Part shown: positions 51,008 to 61,993 of the stretch, one piece after another
Position numbering within the stretch: the stretch's first letter is position 1
How the letters are laid out: every line of letters begins with the position of its first letter
NCBI RefSeq assembly: GCF_000372725.1
Contig: NW_005200081.1
Span: 1-64,000 of the forward strand
Source: Emiliania huxleyi CCMP1516
Lineage: Eukaryota; Haptophyta; Isochrysidales; Noelaerhabdaceae
DNA: 64,000 nucleotides
Direction: 5' to 3'
Translations under genes and position numbers: made by a program
The notes under the pieces: model-generated
The model's database searches: none
The model's input: the letters and a program-made list of their open reading frames with translations, nothing else
What the model was told of the DNA's origin: nothing

Positions 51008-52071
51008 ACGTCACTGCATCCTCTGCCGGTTCCTCCCGTCGCCTCTTCTTTGTTCGAATGTTTTTCAATCCATCCTTCACGAAGCCCTCCCATGTAGCTA
51101 GCGTTCTTTGCGAATGTCTCGAGATGGCCAGCAGGCGCTGTCTGCTCGCGGCCTGTGTGAGCTGGCTGAGCTGCGTGTGGTCGTCTGTCGTCTGAGCCGC
51201 GCATGTCTCCTGCGCCGGGAAATCGGAAAAGGCCGAAAACACACCACGGAGCACGGTCACACGCTCTCACACGACTCACACACACGTGAGTCACCAGTCA
51301 CGACCGCTGTGCGCTGTTCCGTTGTGGAGTGTGGGGCTGGGGGGGAGGGCGGGGGTGCGCGGTGCCGCCCGTGTGCCGTGAGCGTGACGCCGTGAGATGC
51401 GACGCCTTGACCCTCTGCCTCTCTCGGGTTGCTTTTTTTTTACACTCTTCACTCTTTGTGTCGTGTTTGTGTCGTGTGCCTCGTGGGAAGTGCGCGGTCC
51501 GCGGTGCGCGGAGTGTGTGTGTGTGTGGCGACTGGTTGGTCCTTTGCGGAGCGTGAGAGGTGTGGGTACGGTACACGAGTGCTACGAGAGAGATTGCTCG
51601 CGGTCTCGACTGTAACAGGGAGAGTTAATGAGGCGGGCACAAGGTACAAGAGCCTCGGTGAGGTGGGACAGCGCGCCCTCAGACACGGCACACCTCTCCC
51701 GACAGGCCTCTCTAAGGCGATGGCTCTCTCCGCATCGATGCGCATCACCGGCGACGTACCTATGGGCCATGGGCCATGTACCCGCTGCGGCCTCCCGCCT
51801 GCTGCGCGCCTTTACGGCCTCCCTATCCCCGCCCCAAACCGCCGTGGGACAAACAGCTCCGGGCCATTGTCGACCGAATCACACCAGGGAGGGCTTTGGC
51901 GCGGACTTGTAGGACTGAAAGGGGGAGGGGGGGGAGCTCAGGCGGGCGGGCGGGGGCGGGGGGCGGGGGGCGGGGGGCGGGGGGCGGGGGGGGGGGGGGG
52001 GGTTTTCGGCCCCAGGCTCGTGGGCCACCGGGCCTGGGAAGGCTTTAGGGGAAAGGTGGGGGGGGGGGTCC
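50633..52071. other. intergenic region with microsatellites and G-rich tract before the gap
   Basis: Contains gtaag pentamers (50791-50812), (gt)n of about 68 bases (50938-51006) and increasingly G-rich sequence from 51918 to the gap. Part of the last 140 bases may be the continuation of the minus-strand proline-rich gene. No other gene is recognised. Confidence 0.5.
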
Positions 52072-52171
52072 NNNNNNNNNNNNNNNNNNNNNNNNNNNNN
52101 NNNNNNNNNNNNNNNNNNNNNNNNNNNNNNNNNNNNNNNNNNNNNNNNNNNNNNNNNNNNNNNNNNNNNNN
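52072..52171. other. assembly gap (100 N)
   Basis: Exactly 100 Ns bordered by G runs on both sides. The true length is unknown, and the gap interrupts the minus-strand proline-rich gene. Confidence 0.99.
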
Positions 52172-52846
52172 GGGGGGGGGTGCAGGGGCATATGTTGCGG
52201 AGCCGCGCGCCTTGGGGAGCCCGGCGTACGCCTTCGTTTTGGTGGTGGGCTTGCCGCCCGGGATCGGGTCCGTCAGCGTCGTGGGAGCCCCCACGGCAAG
52301 CTTGAAGTTGCGGGTCGCGGCGCCGGCGACGGAGGTCGGGTCGCCCTCCTTTGAATACGCGTACGCCGCAAGGCCGAGCGCAGAGGCGCAGCTGCCGAGG
52401 AAGATCATGTTGAGGGTGTAGAGATCGGGGTCCTCCCACACCGTCGCGTTGGCGCACGACGAGTTCGTCGAGTTCTCGTCCACCGTGCACCACAGGTAGA
52501 CTGGCGGCGGCGGCGGCTCGGGCGACGGCGGCGGCGGCGGAGGAGGGTTGGGTTGCGGCGGCGGAGGAGCGACGCAGTACGAGTAGTCCACCTTGCGGCC
52601 GCGGTACCAGCAGGCCGGTTCGGGAGGCGGTTTGGGCGGAGACGGCGGTGGCGGGCTTGGCGGAGGCGAGGGCGCGGTCCACGGCGGTGGCGGCGGCACG
52701 TCAAAAGAGGCCGCAGCGATGCCGTCGAACTCGCGCTCGACCGCGGTCGCCGGGTCGTACGAGTATGTGGCCTGCCCGCTGCCGAACGGGTTCCAGATCT
52801 GGCCGGCGACGCCCGATAGGAGGGCGGCTGCTGACAGGATCCTCAT
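52172..52846 (-). CDS. secreted proline-rich protein, 3' end lost in gap
   Basis: From ATG 52846 the minus strand encodes a signal peptide (MRILSAAALLSGVAG) and a short ectodomain. Proline tracts ([30 protein letters not shown]) surround a CWYRGRKVDYSYC segment. A Cys/Asn-glycosylation-like stretch (WCTVDENSTNSSCANAT) and a hydrophobic helix (LNMIFLGSCASALGLAAYAY) follow. The coding frame runs into the N gap at 52171. It is likely a cell-surface protein of the same general type as those at 403 and 18853. A T-rich dispersed repeat lies just upstream. Confidence 0.65.
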
Positions 52847-52898
52847 TGCTAAGACGACTCTCTCCTTAGCAACCCGCCGCGTTTTGACTTTTGAGAAA

Positions 52899-52993
52899 AG
52901 AAAATCCTGCGCGCCCGAGGCCATGTGTGTGGCGGCGGCGTGCCGTCCTCCCATCCCTCCCTTAGTTTGTCGGCTTTCTTTCTTTCTTTCTTT
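52899..52993. repeat. dispersed T-rich repeat family copy
   Basis: Begins aaaatcctgcgcgcccgagg, then catccctcccttagtttgtc, ending ctttctttctttcttt. Confidence 0.85.
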
Positions 52994-53407
52994 GCCATGG
53001 CCGGAGGGCCCCGGGTGAGGCTTGGGGTCAGTTGTCGGAGGAGGTGAGAGATGAGCTGACTCGGCCTCTGCGAGTGGAGTCGTGCGAGGACTGCGTCGAG
53101 GAGGCCGGCTCTCGCGCCGGCCGCCGCGCGCCAAGCAAGCCGTCCGACGTGAGAGAGCCCAGTGAGTCGAGCATCTGCGACGAAATCATGTTGCGCGAGG
53201 TGCCTCCGGCCGCGACGCGGGGGCAAGAATATCGTTACACGACTTACGCGGATTCCCGAATCCCCTCTGCGCTGTGAGAGCCGGCGTCGTTAAGGTCATT
53301 CACGGGTGTCCGCGGCCCACTGTGCCCGCTGGTAGGACAATGACCGCCGCAAACCCTGTGGTGAGCTCCATATGATCTCGGATATTTTTTGTAGGCACCG
53401 GAACACC

Positions 53408-53573
53408 AAAAAACTACTTTGTCTTCGAGTGAAAAGTAGTCCGAGAAAGCCCGCGGCCGCAGTGAATTAAAAGGCGCGGTTTTCGAGGGGGAATCTGGAG
53501 AATCTGGGAATCGGCTCACCACGGATCCCCACCTCATCGAAAAACTTTTCACTCCAAGACAAAGTACTTTTTT
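53408..53573. repeat. 166-bp foldback (MITE-like) element
   Basis: Terminal arms of about 30 bp: 53408-53437 (aaaaaactactttgtcttcg and onwards) is the imperfect reverse complement of 53544-53573 (acttttcactccaagacaaa and onwards), with about 2 mismatches. AT-rich ends against GC-rich surroundings. Confidence 0.8.
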
Positions 53574-53937
53574 AAGGTGCTCTACAAGCTAGGCACAAAA
53601 GATATGGCATTGCAGGCCATTTAGGGCCCCTAGACGGTCACTGAGTAGGCCAAAATCCCCACTGGGCCGGGAGCAACCTTAATCCGACATACTCTTAAAT
53701 GTGCGAGTGTGGCGCGCGGACTCCGACTTCGGACTTGCGCTCTGCGCGGTGGCCGGTGCTCTCCCGGCCTCTCGAAGCTCGCGGGACCTCGGGGTGCGCT
53801 GCGCGCGTGCGGGAGTGTGGGAGCGGAAAACGAAGAGTCCGAGCGACCGCCGCCCCACACACATACACAGTGTACTTACTCAAAACGACCTCTCCCTCTA
53901 GCGTACAGTGTAGAGGCGCGCCCGCGAAGCCGAAGCC

Positions 53938-54423
53938 TTAGCAGCCCCTGCCAAGCATCTCGCACATCTCCTCCGCCTTGAGCCGGTTGAGCTCCTTCCT
54001 CTCCTTGTCTGTCAGCCCGCCTCCGCCGAGATCGCCCTTCTTCTTCAGCTCCTGCAGCACACAGTGGCAGGGGTCAGTGCAGCGCAGAGGCGCGGTGGCT
54101 GGCAGGCCGCTGGCCACCTCGATGCGAGCGTACTGCTTTGCAACCTTGGGCTGCTTGGGCTTGGACGCGTCGATCGTGACGGCCTGCACCGCGCTCACCT
54201 TGATGGGAGCCGCCGCCTCCTCGGGCGCATCGAGATCGCCAAGGCCGTCGGCGTGGGCGGCTCGCGTGGCCCCGAGAGCAGCAGCGGAGGAGAGGCCGGC
54301 GAGGAGCGACCGGCGCGAGAGCGCTGGCGCCCCTGGGCTCGGCGGCAAGCGCAGCGCGTCGCAGCCCGCGAGGAGCGCGAGGAGCACGCTGACGAAGAGC
54401 TTCGACATCGACGCCTCCGACAT
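53938..54423 (-). CDS. predicted thylakoid-lumen protein with Tat-type leader
   Basis: 161 residues from ATG 54423 (or 156 from ATG 54408, MSKLFVSVLLALLAG). An ER-type signal peptide is followed by a second leader, SRRSLLAGLSSAAALGAT, ending AAHAD. This is a twin-arginine motif with an AxA cleavage site, the classical route into the thylakoid lumen after plastid import. The mature part has a CTDPCHCV cysteine cluster and a helical ELKKKGDLGGGGLTDKERKE end. I do not recognise a named lumen protein. No intron is required. The duplicated MSEAS just before MSKLF makes the exact start uncertain. Confidence 0.75.
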   Translation of the reverse strand: MSEASMSKLFVSVLLALLAGCDALRLPPSPGAPALSRRSLLAGLSSAAALGATRAAHADGLGDLDAPEEAAAPIKVSAVQAVTIDASKPKQPKVAKQYARIEVASGLPATAPLRCTDPCHCVLQELKKKGDLGGGGLTDKERKELNRLKAEEMCEMLGRGC

Positions 54424-57039
54424 CGACGCCTCCGCTCTACTGTAGGCCGTTCCTGTTTCTTTTCCCATATGCTGTGAGAGAGGCTTGTATCTTAAGAATT
54501 CTTTTCCCATATCTCTCCTAGAAGGCTCGCTAGCGTAAAGCCGTAGCCCGTGTGCTCTACGTCGACGTTGTGCTGCGCGCCCACACACACGTGCGCCGCC
54601 CGTCCGTCCGCCGCGCGGGAGCGAGGCGCCGGCAGCCCGCAGAGAGAGAGAGAGAGAGAGAGAGAGAAAACCGCCAATGGCCGTTATCCGTTAGTGCGGA
54701 CGTCGCCGCGGCTCGCCTCTGCCGCGGCGGCTGCTGCGCGCACGCGGCGGCGCCGCTCTCTCGCGAGACGGCTGGCGACGCGGCTCGCCGCCGACGTACG
54801 GTGCGCTCGTCCGACGGTCCGCAGCGTGGCGTGCGCGGCGCTGAGCGCCGCTCTGCGAGCGCCTCTGCGCCTGCACTGCCTGTCTCTGTTGCTGTTGGTG
54901 GTGGTGGTGCTGCTGCTGCTGGTGCCGATGCTGCTGCTGGCGCGGCGCGGCTGTGCGACTGGGCTCGACGCGCGCGTCGCGAGCGTCTGACGCGGCGGGC
55001 GGCGTCGGGCAGGTGCGCTTCTCTCTCGGGTGGTGGTGGTGGTGCTGCTGCTGCTGCTGGTGGTGCAGATGCTGCTGCTGGTGCGGCGCGGCTCTCCGAC
55101 GCGACTCGATGCGCGCGTCGCGGCTATCCGACGCGGCGGGCGGCGTCGCGGGCGGCAGCGGTGGCGGCTCGCGGGTGGAGGTGGAGGCTGGTGGCTGTGG
55201 TGGACTTTGAGTTTATTTCATGGTCGTGTACGGGGACCGGGGGGTCAACCGGGAGGCAGGGGGTTCGACCTGGCGACGGAGGACCGTGGGCCATCGCGGG
55301 GACGGGCCCGCCGGAGGCGCGCCCGGTAGATCCGGATGGTCTCACCCGGTGGGAGGCACCGAGGCGTCTGGGACGCTCAGCTCTACCTTAAGCTCCTGAG
55401 GGGCGCGTGGTTGTAACCACGTAGTATGACTACAACCCACCACAGACACCCTCCCCCACTCCTCACGTGTGTTCACACCCTCACCCTCTCCTCTCTCCTC
55501 TGTCTCTCTCTCTCTCTCCTCTCTCTCCTCTTGTCTGTGCTGTCTGCCTGACTCAGGCACTCAATCTGCCGATGCGTGATTGTGTGTGGGCTGCTCCGAG
55601 GGGGCCCTCTGTGCGATCCGACGGGTAGGGGGGCTGTGCCCGGGCGGTGTCCGGTGTGGAGTCCCCTTCTGATCCCGCCTGTGGTGTTGGGTGTGAGGTC
55701 GTGGAAGCTTCGATCCCAAGGGGGGGAGCCGAGCCCACTCATAACCAACTCTCAGGGGCAGTAGGTGGGCGAGCCTCGAGCGCGCTCATCTCGATCGTCA
55801 AGGCGTCGCTACGCGCGGTCTTCCGCGGGGGGAGCTGCGTCGACGGGTGCGGGACCGCGGCGCAGCCAGTGCCGTGGCGATGCCTCCGGCTGTTTGCGGC
55901 GGGCGGCTTGCTGCTCGCTGCGATGGCGAAAAACTCGTCTCGCCACACGCCAAGGGCTTATGCTCTGGCGAGACGTGAGGCGCATGCGCCCAGGAGGGGA
56001 GGGGGCATGTGTAACGACACTGCTAGAGATGCCTTTCGGGGCCCAGAGATAAAACTTCTGTGATGCCATGCGTGACCTAGTAGTGTCCCCAGCTATGGGC
56101 GTGTCCACGTTGGAGCCAGGTGTGGTGTGGGCGCGAGAATAGCTCCGCCGTTCATGGAGGCAACCGATGCGAGTCGACTGGTGTGTGTCGTCGTGGTTTC
56201 GTATCAAGAATTCTCTCTCTCCGGCAGCCCGCACCCCACACACAGATGCGACAGAGACACACACTCTCACTCCGCGTGCTCGCGGAGGGGCATGCTGCAG
56301 AGTGCAGTCGCCTCGCCGAGCGCTGCCCGGAGACTACCCCGCAACTCACTCTTTCAGCCCGCCCCAAGCCCACTCATCCTCACTGGTGACCTCGTAGATC
56401 CCTGTGTCGGCTCCCAGAAACCGAACGCGGAGCCCCTTGGCGAAGAGGCTCGTGACGACCCCCTCGTACCCCACCTTCTCGGCCCCTTCCTGGTACCACA
56501 CGGAGAGGGCGGCTCGCAGGCGAGCTCATGAGAATTTTACAACAAAACTCCCTCGCACGACACTGGGCACGGGACTGGCGCGCACTGGCACTAGCACAGG
56601 TACACCACGGGAGCCGCGAAAAGAATTCTAGTCCAATCGTGCCCTCAAATCCCTCCCTTGGGTTGTTTTTCTTTATTTTTTTCGAGCAGGCCAAGGGCAA
56701 GGCACTTTTTTCGTCCTTCACACCTCAACCGACTCCGACAACCCCCCTCAACCCCTGAATCCTCGTCCAGGTCCTCGTCCAGGTCTCGTCCTAGCACCTA
56801 GGGGGCCGGATGCCGGATCTGACTCTCGTAGACGAAGGAGAGTGTAGTCCTGGCTGGTGCCGTGGTGTTGTGGCCTGGCTCCTGCCCCCCCTCCTGGTCT
56901 GCGATCTACCGTACCTGCGTCTCTCGGAGTACGGAGAGATCTCGATTACTCCATCTCTACACGAACTACAGCGAGAGGCGTGCGTTTTTATTTAATCTTA
57001 ACAAAAGTCGAGCCTCCTCACAGAACGGAAAATGAACGG
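54424..57039. other. intergenic region, low gene content
   Basis: A (ga)n tract lies at 54642-54667. A segment of about 160 bp rich in gctgctgctg and gtggtggtg is tandemly duplicated (about 54885-54985 and 55035-55145). A T-rich repeat copy lies at 56646-56682. Frames are long only because of composition; I find no supported gene in 54424-57039. Confidence 0.4.
56646..56682. repeat. dispersed T-rich repeat family copy (short)
   Basis: caaatccctcccttgggttg followed by tttttctttattttttt. Confidence 0.75.
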
Positions 57040-58290
57040 TTAGACAGTGGGGCGGGCAAGGTGAAGTCCATGAATCGATCCGAAGGAGTCGACGACTACC
57101 GCCTCGCCATTGTGGTGATCAATGGTGACCCCGAGGAAGCCGGGGCGTAGGTACCCAGAAACCGATGCGACAGTTCCCCTTAGGGAAAGGTGACGGTTGC
57201 CCGCGTAGGACTCGCGCGGAAGCATGAGCACTTGCTGCACGTCTGGGATAGGCACCTCCTCCCACGGATCGCAGCGCATCACGACGAGCTGAGAATGGTC
57301 ATACTTGTAGTCGAGATCAAATGGCTGAAAGTGCATTCCGCGATAAAAGGGATGTGGCTCCTGGCACACTAAAATGCGCCCGTTATAGTACGCCACATCC
57401 CACGGCCGAGATAGGCCCATGCCCTGTTCAGAGGACGGCGGGAAGTACAGTTCCTCTATGAATGCATTGGGCTGCGCTGGGTGGCCGCTCGCTTGAAAGA
57501 AGGACAAGCATTCGTTGCCATGATCACATACCAGCACGAGCGGCTCAGGGCACAGGACAGACGGGTCGTCGAAAATTGTCACACCCGTCGGCTCAGAAAG
57601 GCATCCGTAGTCGCGGCCGCGGGTGCCAAAAGACCCACGCCAACCAAGCGTTTCGGCATCGAGAACTACGATCCGCCCATTGTCCGCATCTGTTACGAAG
57701 AGCCTGTCGTCCCATACGGCGATGCCGAAAACACGAGCGAAGACGCCGGGCTTGCGGGCCTCAGATGGGCTCTGGATGACCTCGTACTCGGTGTCCGAGC
57801 GGCAGATGATGGCGAGATCCGGCAACGAGATCTTGTGGACGCAATGCTCGCAGTCTGAGCCGACCCAAGCGACATCGCCGCGGCACGCCAGCCCAGTTGG
57901 GCGCCATTCCAACTGTTTTGTGCGCTGCTCGTCACACTCCCGCAAGATGAGTTTCAGCTCAGCTCTGCCATACTCTGCAACAAGCAGGCCGTACTCGGTG
58001 GAAATAGCCCACATCGGGTCGTGGCAGCCAGCCGTCCTGTGAGCGCCCAAGCCGTACTCTGAGTGGTGCTGGCTTAAGATGCTCCAGGTGGGTGGCTTGA
58101 GCAACGCTCGCTCTCGCACTACGAGTGCGGTCACGTCACGCAGAGCCCGGCAAGTTCCCGCGGGTGACCATTCCAGCCTCACCGGTTCGCCGTCACACCT
58201 TTCCACAACAGCAATATTTAGCTGTCTCACGACGAGCAGCAGAAGATCGGCGCAGAGCGCCGAGGTGAAGGACACCTCCGCGTCGCTCAT
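57040..58290 (-). CDS. NHL-like beta-propeller protein
   Basis: A single 416-codon frame from ATG 58290, with lower GC than its neighbours. Propeller blades with NHL-type spacing are visible: FGIAVWDDRLFVTDADNGRI, LSEPTGVTIFDDPSVLCPEP, RPWDVAYYNGRILVCQEPH and LGVTIDHHNGEAVVVDSFGS. The N-terminal 70 residues (SALCADLLLLVVRQLNIAVV, AGTCRALRDVTALVV) resemble a short helical box that could act like an F-box, but the motif is weak. Such proteins are protein- or RNA-binding scaffolds. No signal peptide or intron is seen. The AT-richer composition is unusual for this window. Confidence 0.75.
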   Translation of the reverse strand: MSDAEVSFTSALCADLLLLVVRQLNIAVVERCDGEPVRLEWSPAGTCRALRDVTALVVRERALLKPPTWSILSQHHSEYGLGAHRTAGCHDPMWAISTEYGLLVAEYGRAELKLILRECDEQRTKQLEWRPTGLACRGDVAWVGSDCEHCVHKISLPDLAIICRSDTEYEVIQSPSEARKPGVFARVFGIAVWDDRLFVTDADNGRIVVLDAETLGWRGSFGTRGRDYGCLSEPTGVTIFDDPSVLCPEPLVLVCDHGNECLSFFQASGHPAQPNAFIEELYFPPSSEQGMGLSRPWDVAYYNGRILVCQEPHPFYRGMHFQPFDLDYKYDHSQLVVMRCDPWEEVPIPDVQQVLMLPRESYAGNRHLSLRGTVASVSGYLRPGFLGVTIDHHNGEAVVVDSFGSIHGLHLARPTV

Positions 58291-58990
58291 TTCAACTTGA
58301 TTTTTTATTTATTAATATTTAGCGTCGCTAATTTTTTTTTGCGGGGGCCAGGAGGCGTCACTAACTCGTGTGAAGAGCACCGATGATGTAGTGAGTGAGT
58401 GGTCCCGGGCCCTGCGGGGAACTAAGTCGACGCAAGTTAGTCTGTGAGCTGGACGAGGGCTAGTGGTGCGCCGAGGCCGGTCAAGTGCTCCCGGGAGTCG
58501 TGGTCGGAGGCCGGGACACTACGCACACTAACTTAGTGCGCGGAAGTGAGTGCCTCCCGCCGGTCGCGAGGGGAGTGGTCCGGTGTGCCGCTCGTAGACG
58601 TAGTGCCCTTCGCCGGCGGACGGAGGCGAGATCGGCTACTATACGCGCACTAACTTAGTCCTGTGCGGAAGTGAGTGGGCCGCCGGCGAGCGGGCTAGTG
58701 GGTGAGTGCCTCCCACCACCCCGCGCACTAAGTTAGTGCGCGTAGTGAGTGGGCCGCCGGCGAGCGGGCTAGTGGGTGAGTGCCTCCCGCCACCCCGCAC
58801 TAAGTTAGTGCGCGTAGTGAGTGGGCCGCCAGCGAGCGGGCGGGCGGTGCCTGGGTGCCTCCCGCCACCCCGCGCACTAAGTTAGTGCGCGTAGTGGGTG
58901 GGCCGCCTTCTAGTGGTCGGCGAGGCCGTGGCCAGTGCCCCGGCCCTGCGGCGCCGCCTGTGAGTCGTGCTCGCCGACCCTCCCGAGAGA
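58291..58990. repeat. tandem units with actaagttagt palindromes
   Basis: gcgcactaagttagtgcgc-type palindromes occur near 58523, 58648, 58727, 58796 and 58872. Units of about 72-78 bp (gtagtgagtgggccgccggc, then gagtgcctcccgccaccccg) separate the last ones. The palindrome resembles a hairpin or protein-binding site. Confidence 0.85.
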
Positions 58991-58995
58991 GAGAG

Positions 58996-59066
<71 letters not shown>
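58996..59066. repeat. (tc)n microsatellite
   Basis: About 35 tc dinucleotides directly upstream of the hypothetical gene at 59222. Confidence 0.95.
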
Positions 59067-59068
<2 letters not shown>

Positions 59069-59221
59069 GACCCTCCCCACAAACACTAGGATTCCTTGAA
59101 GTCGGCATCGGTGCTGTGTCCAAGACCTGTACGCTCCTGTTCGGGCTGTGGCGGCCTGTTGTCAACCCCAAAATTGCCCCACATCGTCCGGGTCGTCGTC
59201 TCGAGCCCCACATCGTCTGCT

Positions 59222-59863
59222 ATGGTCTGGAGCGTCGAGGTTGGCCCGCTCTCCGTCGGCTCGTCGGGTCTCGCCGTCAAGCCAAAAATGGATTTTGGCG
59301 TTCGTGTCGGAAATTTCAAGGCGAACGCCGGGATTGGAGACGTACGCGAGGCGCTGTCCATTGAGTTTGGCGCCGAGGTGGAACAGTGCTTCTCTGCTAC
59401 GGGCAAGTCGCTCGACGAGTTTCTGCGAAACTTGCGTGCCACCGACGGCCTCGCCGACAGTCTGCTCAACCCCGTCGTCGAGCGGTCCAACGCGATCGTC
59501 GCAGAGGTGGTGCGGTTGGTCGGCGTCTCTGTCCGCACCGGTCACATCGAAGGTGTGCTCGGTGTCAAATCTGGCGTCGGGATGAGGGCGGCGGTGGCCG
59601 GAGGATGGGAGGACCCAGAGGGGTATCGGATGGTGGGAGCCGGCGGCGAGGTTGCTGCGGGGCTCTCACTGGGCCTCTCGATCTTTGCCGGGCGCCGCGG
59701 CACGGACGAGGTCAAGGTGCTTCTCGACGCGAGCAACTTTGGCGTCGAGTTCGAAGTCCGAGTCAGAGACGAGACGCAGGCGGGGGAGGGAGAGGCCGCC
59801 GGGGGCGGCCACAGCAGCGCGGCGGAGGGGACGGGGGTGGCGGCGGGGATCCCCCCCGAGTAA
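59222..59863 (+). CDS. hypothetical protein
   Basis: 213 codons from ATG 59222 (MVWSVEVGPLSVGSSGLAVK). The middle alternates short hydrophobic strands and turns (DFGVRVGNFKANAGIGDVRE, GVGMRAAVAGGWEDPEGYRM, GAGGEVAAGLSLGLSIFAG), like a beta-rich or barrel-like protein. The C-terminal 35 residues are low-complexity Gly/Ala/Glu. The same frame is open upstream to 59096 without an ATG, so a 5' exon is possible. I recognise no family. The regular strand pattern and balanced composition favour a real gene. Confidence 0.55.
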   Translation: MVWSVEVGPLSVGSSGLAVKPKMDFGVRVGNFKANAGIGDVREALSIEFGAEVEQCFSATGKSLDEFLRNLRATDGLADSLLNPVVERSNAIVAEVVRLVGVSVRTGHIEGVLGVKSGVGMRAAVAGGWEDPEGYRMVGAGGEVAAGLSLGLSIFAGRRGTDEVKVLLDASNFGVEFEVRVRDETQAGEGEAAGGGHSSAAEGTGVAAGIPPE

Positions 59864-60257
59864 TAAAGCAGGGATGTCGGATGAGTCGTCATGCGAGAGG
59901 GGGAAAAAGTATATGTTGGGGGAGGAAACGCGCACGGCGCGGCGCAGTCGAGTCTCGCGCAGAGACCCCCAACGTTTCAGTACACCCCTCTCATCCCCGC
60001 GCGCGCGCGGACCGCTTTTTCTTTTGAGAGATAGATCTCAAAAAACAACCTCTCCATGTGCCTTCCGTCCATGCATGCATGCGTGACACAGTCTCTTACA
60101 CACGTTACAGAGCGGTACTTCGCACAATGTGACCCTGTCCGAGGACCGAGCGTCGAGCGAGAGGCGGAGTGAAAGGCTGCGACATGCGAGGGCCACACGA
60201 TGCCGCCCCGACCGCGGGAACACGAGAGCGGCGAGAGCTCTCCCCGCCACCGTCTCC
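59864..60257. other. convergent intergenic region
   Basis: Lies between the 3' ends of the hypothetical gene and the CBS-PP2C gene. Contains tgcatgcatg near 60071 and an agatagatct tract. No gene is recognised. Confidence 0.4.
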
Positions 60258-61957
60258 TCAGCGCGAGGCTCCGACGCGCGCCTCCTCCTCGAGCCTCTCC
60301 ACCTCCTCCTCCTCCCCCCTCTCCGCCCCGAGCCCGCTCGCCGTCCGCGCCTCCGCCGCCAGCCTCTCCGCCGCCAGCAGCGCCTCAGCCTCCAGCAGCT
60401 CTGGCGGCGGCTCGCCCGGCCCAGAGACGGCGGCCCAATCCGTCGGCGGCGCGCGCGCGTCCGCGCGGTCCAGGATATGCGAGACGAGCACCTAGGGTTC
60501 GGGTTAGGGTTAGGGTTAGGGTTCGGGTTCGGGTTAGGGTTAGGTCCAGGATATGCGAGACGAGCACCTAGGGTTCGGGTTCGGGTTAGGGTGAGGGTGA
60601 GGGTGAGGGTTAGGTCCAGGATATGCGAGACGAGCACCGTGATGTCGTCTGGCCGGCCTCCGCCCCAGAGGATGTCGTTATCCTTTGCGAGGATCGCAAA
60701 GGGCGAGTCGACGCTCTTGTCGAGGGAGAGCTCCTTGGCGCGCGCCTGCGGAGAGGCGCCGAGAAGGCTCAAGGGGGAGGAGGGCTCTAGAGTGGCAGCG
60801 ACAGACCCGCGGCACGCGCCGCGATGGCATCCGCCAGCTGCTGCGGCGACGCGCCCGTGCCCGACCCCTCTATCAGGTCCTCTATCGTGTCGAGCAGCGC
60901 CTCCTCGTCCACGTTGTCGAAGAGGCCGTCGGTCGCGAGCACGAGGATGTCGCCCGGCCGCACGGGCACACGCACCAGGGAGGCGTCCTGCGAGGCAGTC
61001 ATCGGACTCCTCACGCGTCACCTCAGGCATCCTCGAGGTCTGACGTGCCCTGGCCCGCGCAAGCGACTGTCCTGCGGCGTCTCGAAGCGGTCGTCCGGCG
61101 CGTCCCCAGAGTCGGGCGCCTGGGGGGAGGCTCCGAGAAGGTTCCGAGAAGGTTCCGAGAAGGTGGTCCGGCGAAGCGCACGCCGCGGTCCGTCGGCAGA
61201 GGTCTCTCGCCCTCCCCGAGCTGGTATCTCGGCTGCATCTCGGCTCCCTCTCGCCCTGCCGAGCTGGTACGGCGTGTTGAAGGCGCGGAGCTGCTGCGGC
61301 GACCGGAAGGCAATGTGCAGCTTCCGGCCGGCGGCTCCGATGCCGGCGGCGGAGTCGAGAGTGCCGAGGGCGGGCTCGACCATCGAGCTCGACCCCGCCT
61401 GGCGAGATATGGGGAGATATGGGGAGATATGTGGCTCGACCATCGAGCTCGACCCCGCCTGGCGAGATATGGGGAGATATGGGGAGATATGTGGCTCGAC
61501 CATCGAGCTCGACCCCGCCTGGCGAGATATGGGGAGATATGGGGAGATATGTGGCTCGACCATCGAGCTCGACCCCGCCTGGCGAGATATGGGGAGATAT
61601 GGGGAGATATGTGGCTCGACCATCGAGCTCGACCCCGCCTGGCGAGATATGGGGAGATATGGGGAGATATGTGGCTCGACCATCGAGCTCGACCCCGCCT
61701 GGCGAGATATGGGGAGATATGGGGAGATATGTGGCTCGACCATCGAGCTCGACCCCGCCTGGCGAGATATGGGGAGATATGGGGAGATATGTGGCTCGAC
61801 CATCGAGCTCGACCCCGCCTGGCGAGATATGGGGAGATATGGGGAGATATGTGGCTCGACCATCGAGCTCGACCCCGCCTGGCGAGACGCGTGCCCGAAG
61901 GGTCGCCCGAGACTCTCCGAGGTGCCTCGGCACCATCGGTCTCGAGCCGAGGCGCAG

Positions 61958-61993
<36 letters not shown>

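Larger units (their letters stand above)
52847..53937. other. intergenic region with T-rich repeat and a foldback element
   Basis: The T-rich family copy at 52899-52993 sits 50 bp upstream of the proline-rich gene. The foldback at 53408-53573 is described separately. No gene is recognised in 52994-53937. Confidence 0.5.

Noticed and set aside
61376-61895. CRISPR-like array of 60-bp repeats
   Set aside because: There are no unique spacers: every unit is identical over its full length, and the sequence is a eukaryotic exon edge plus intron.
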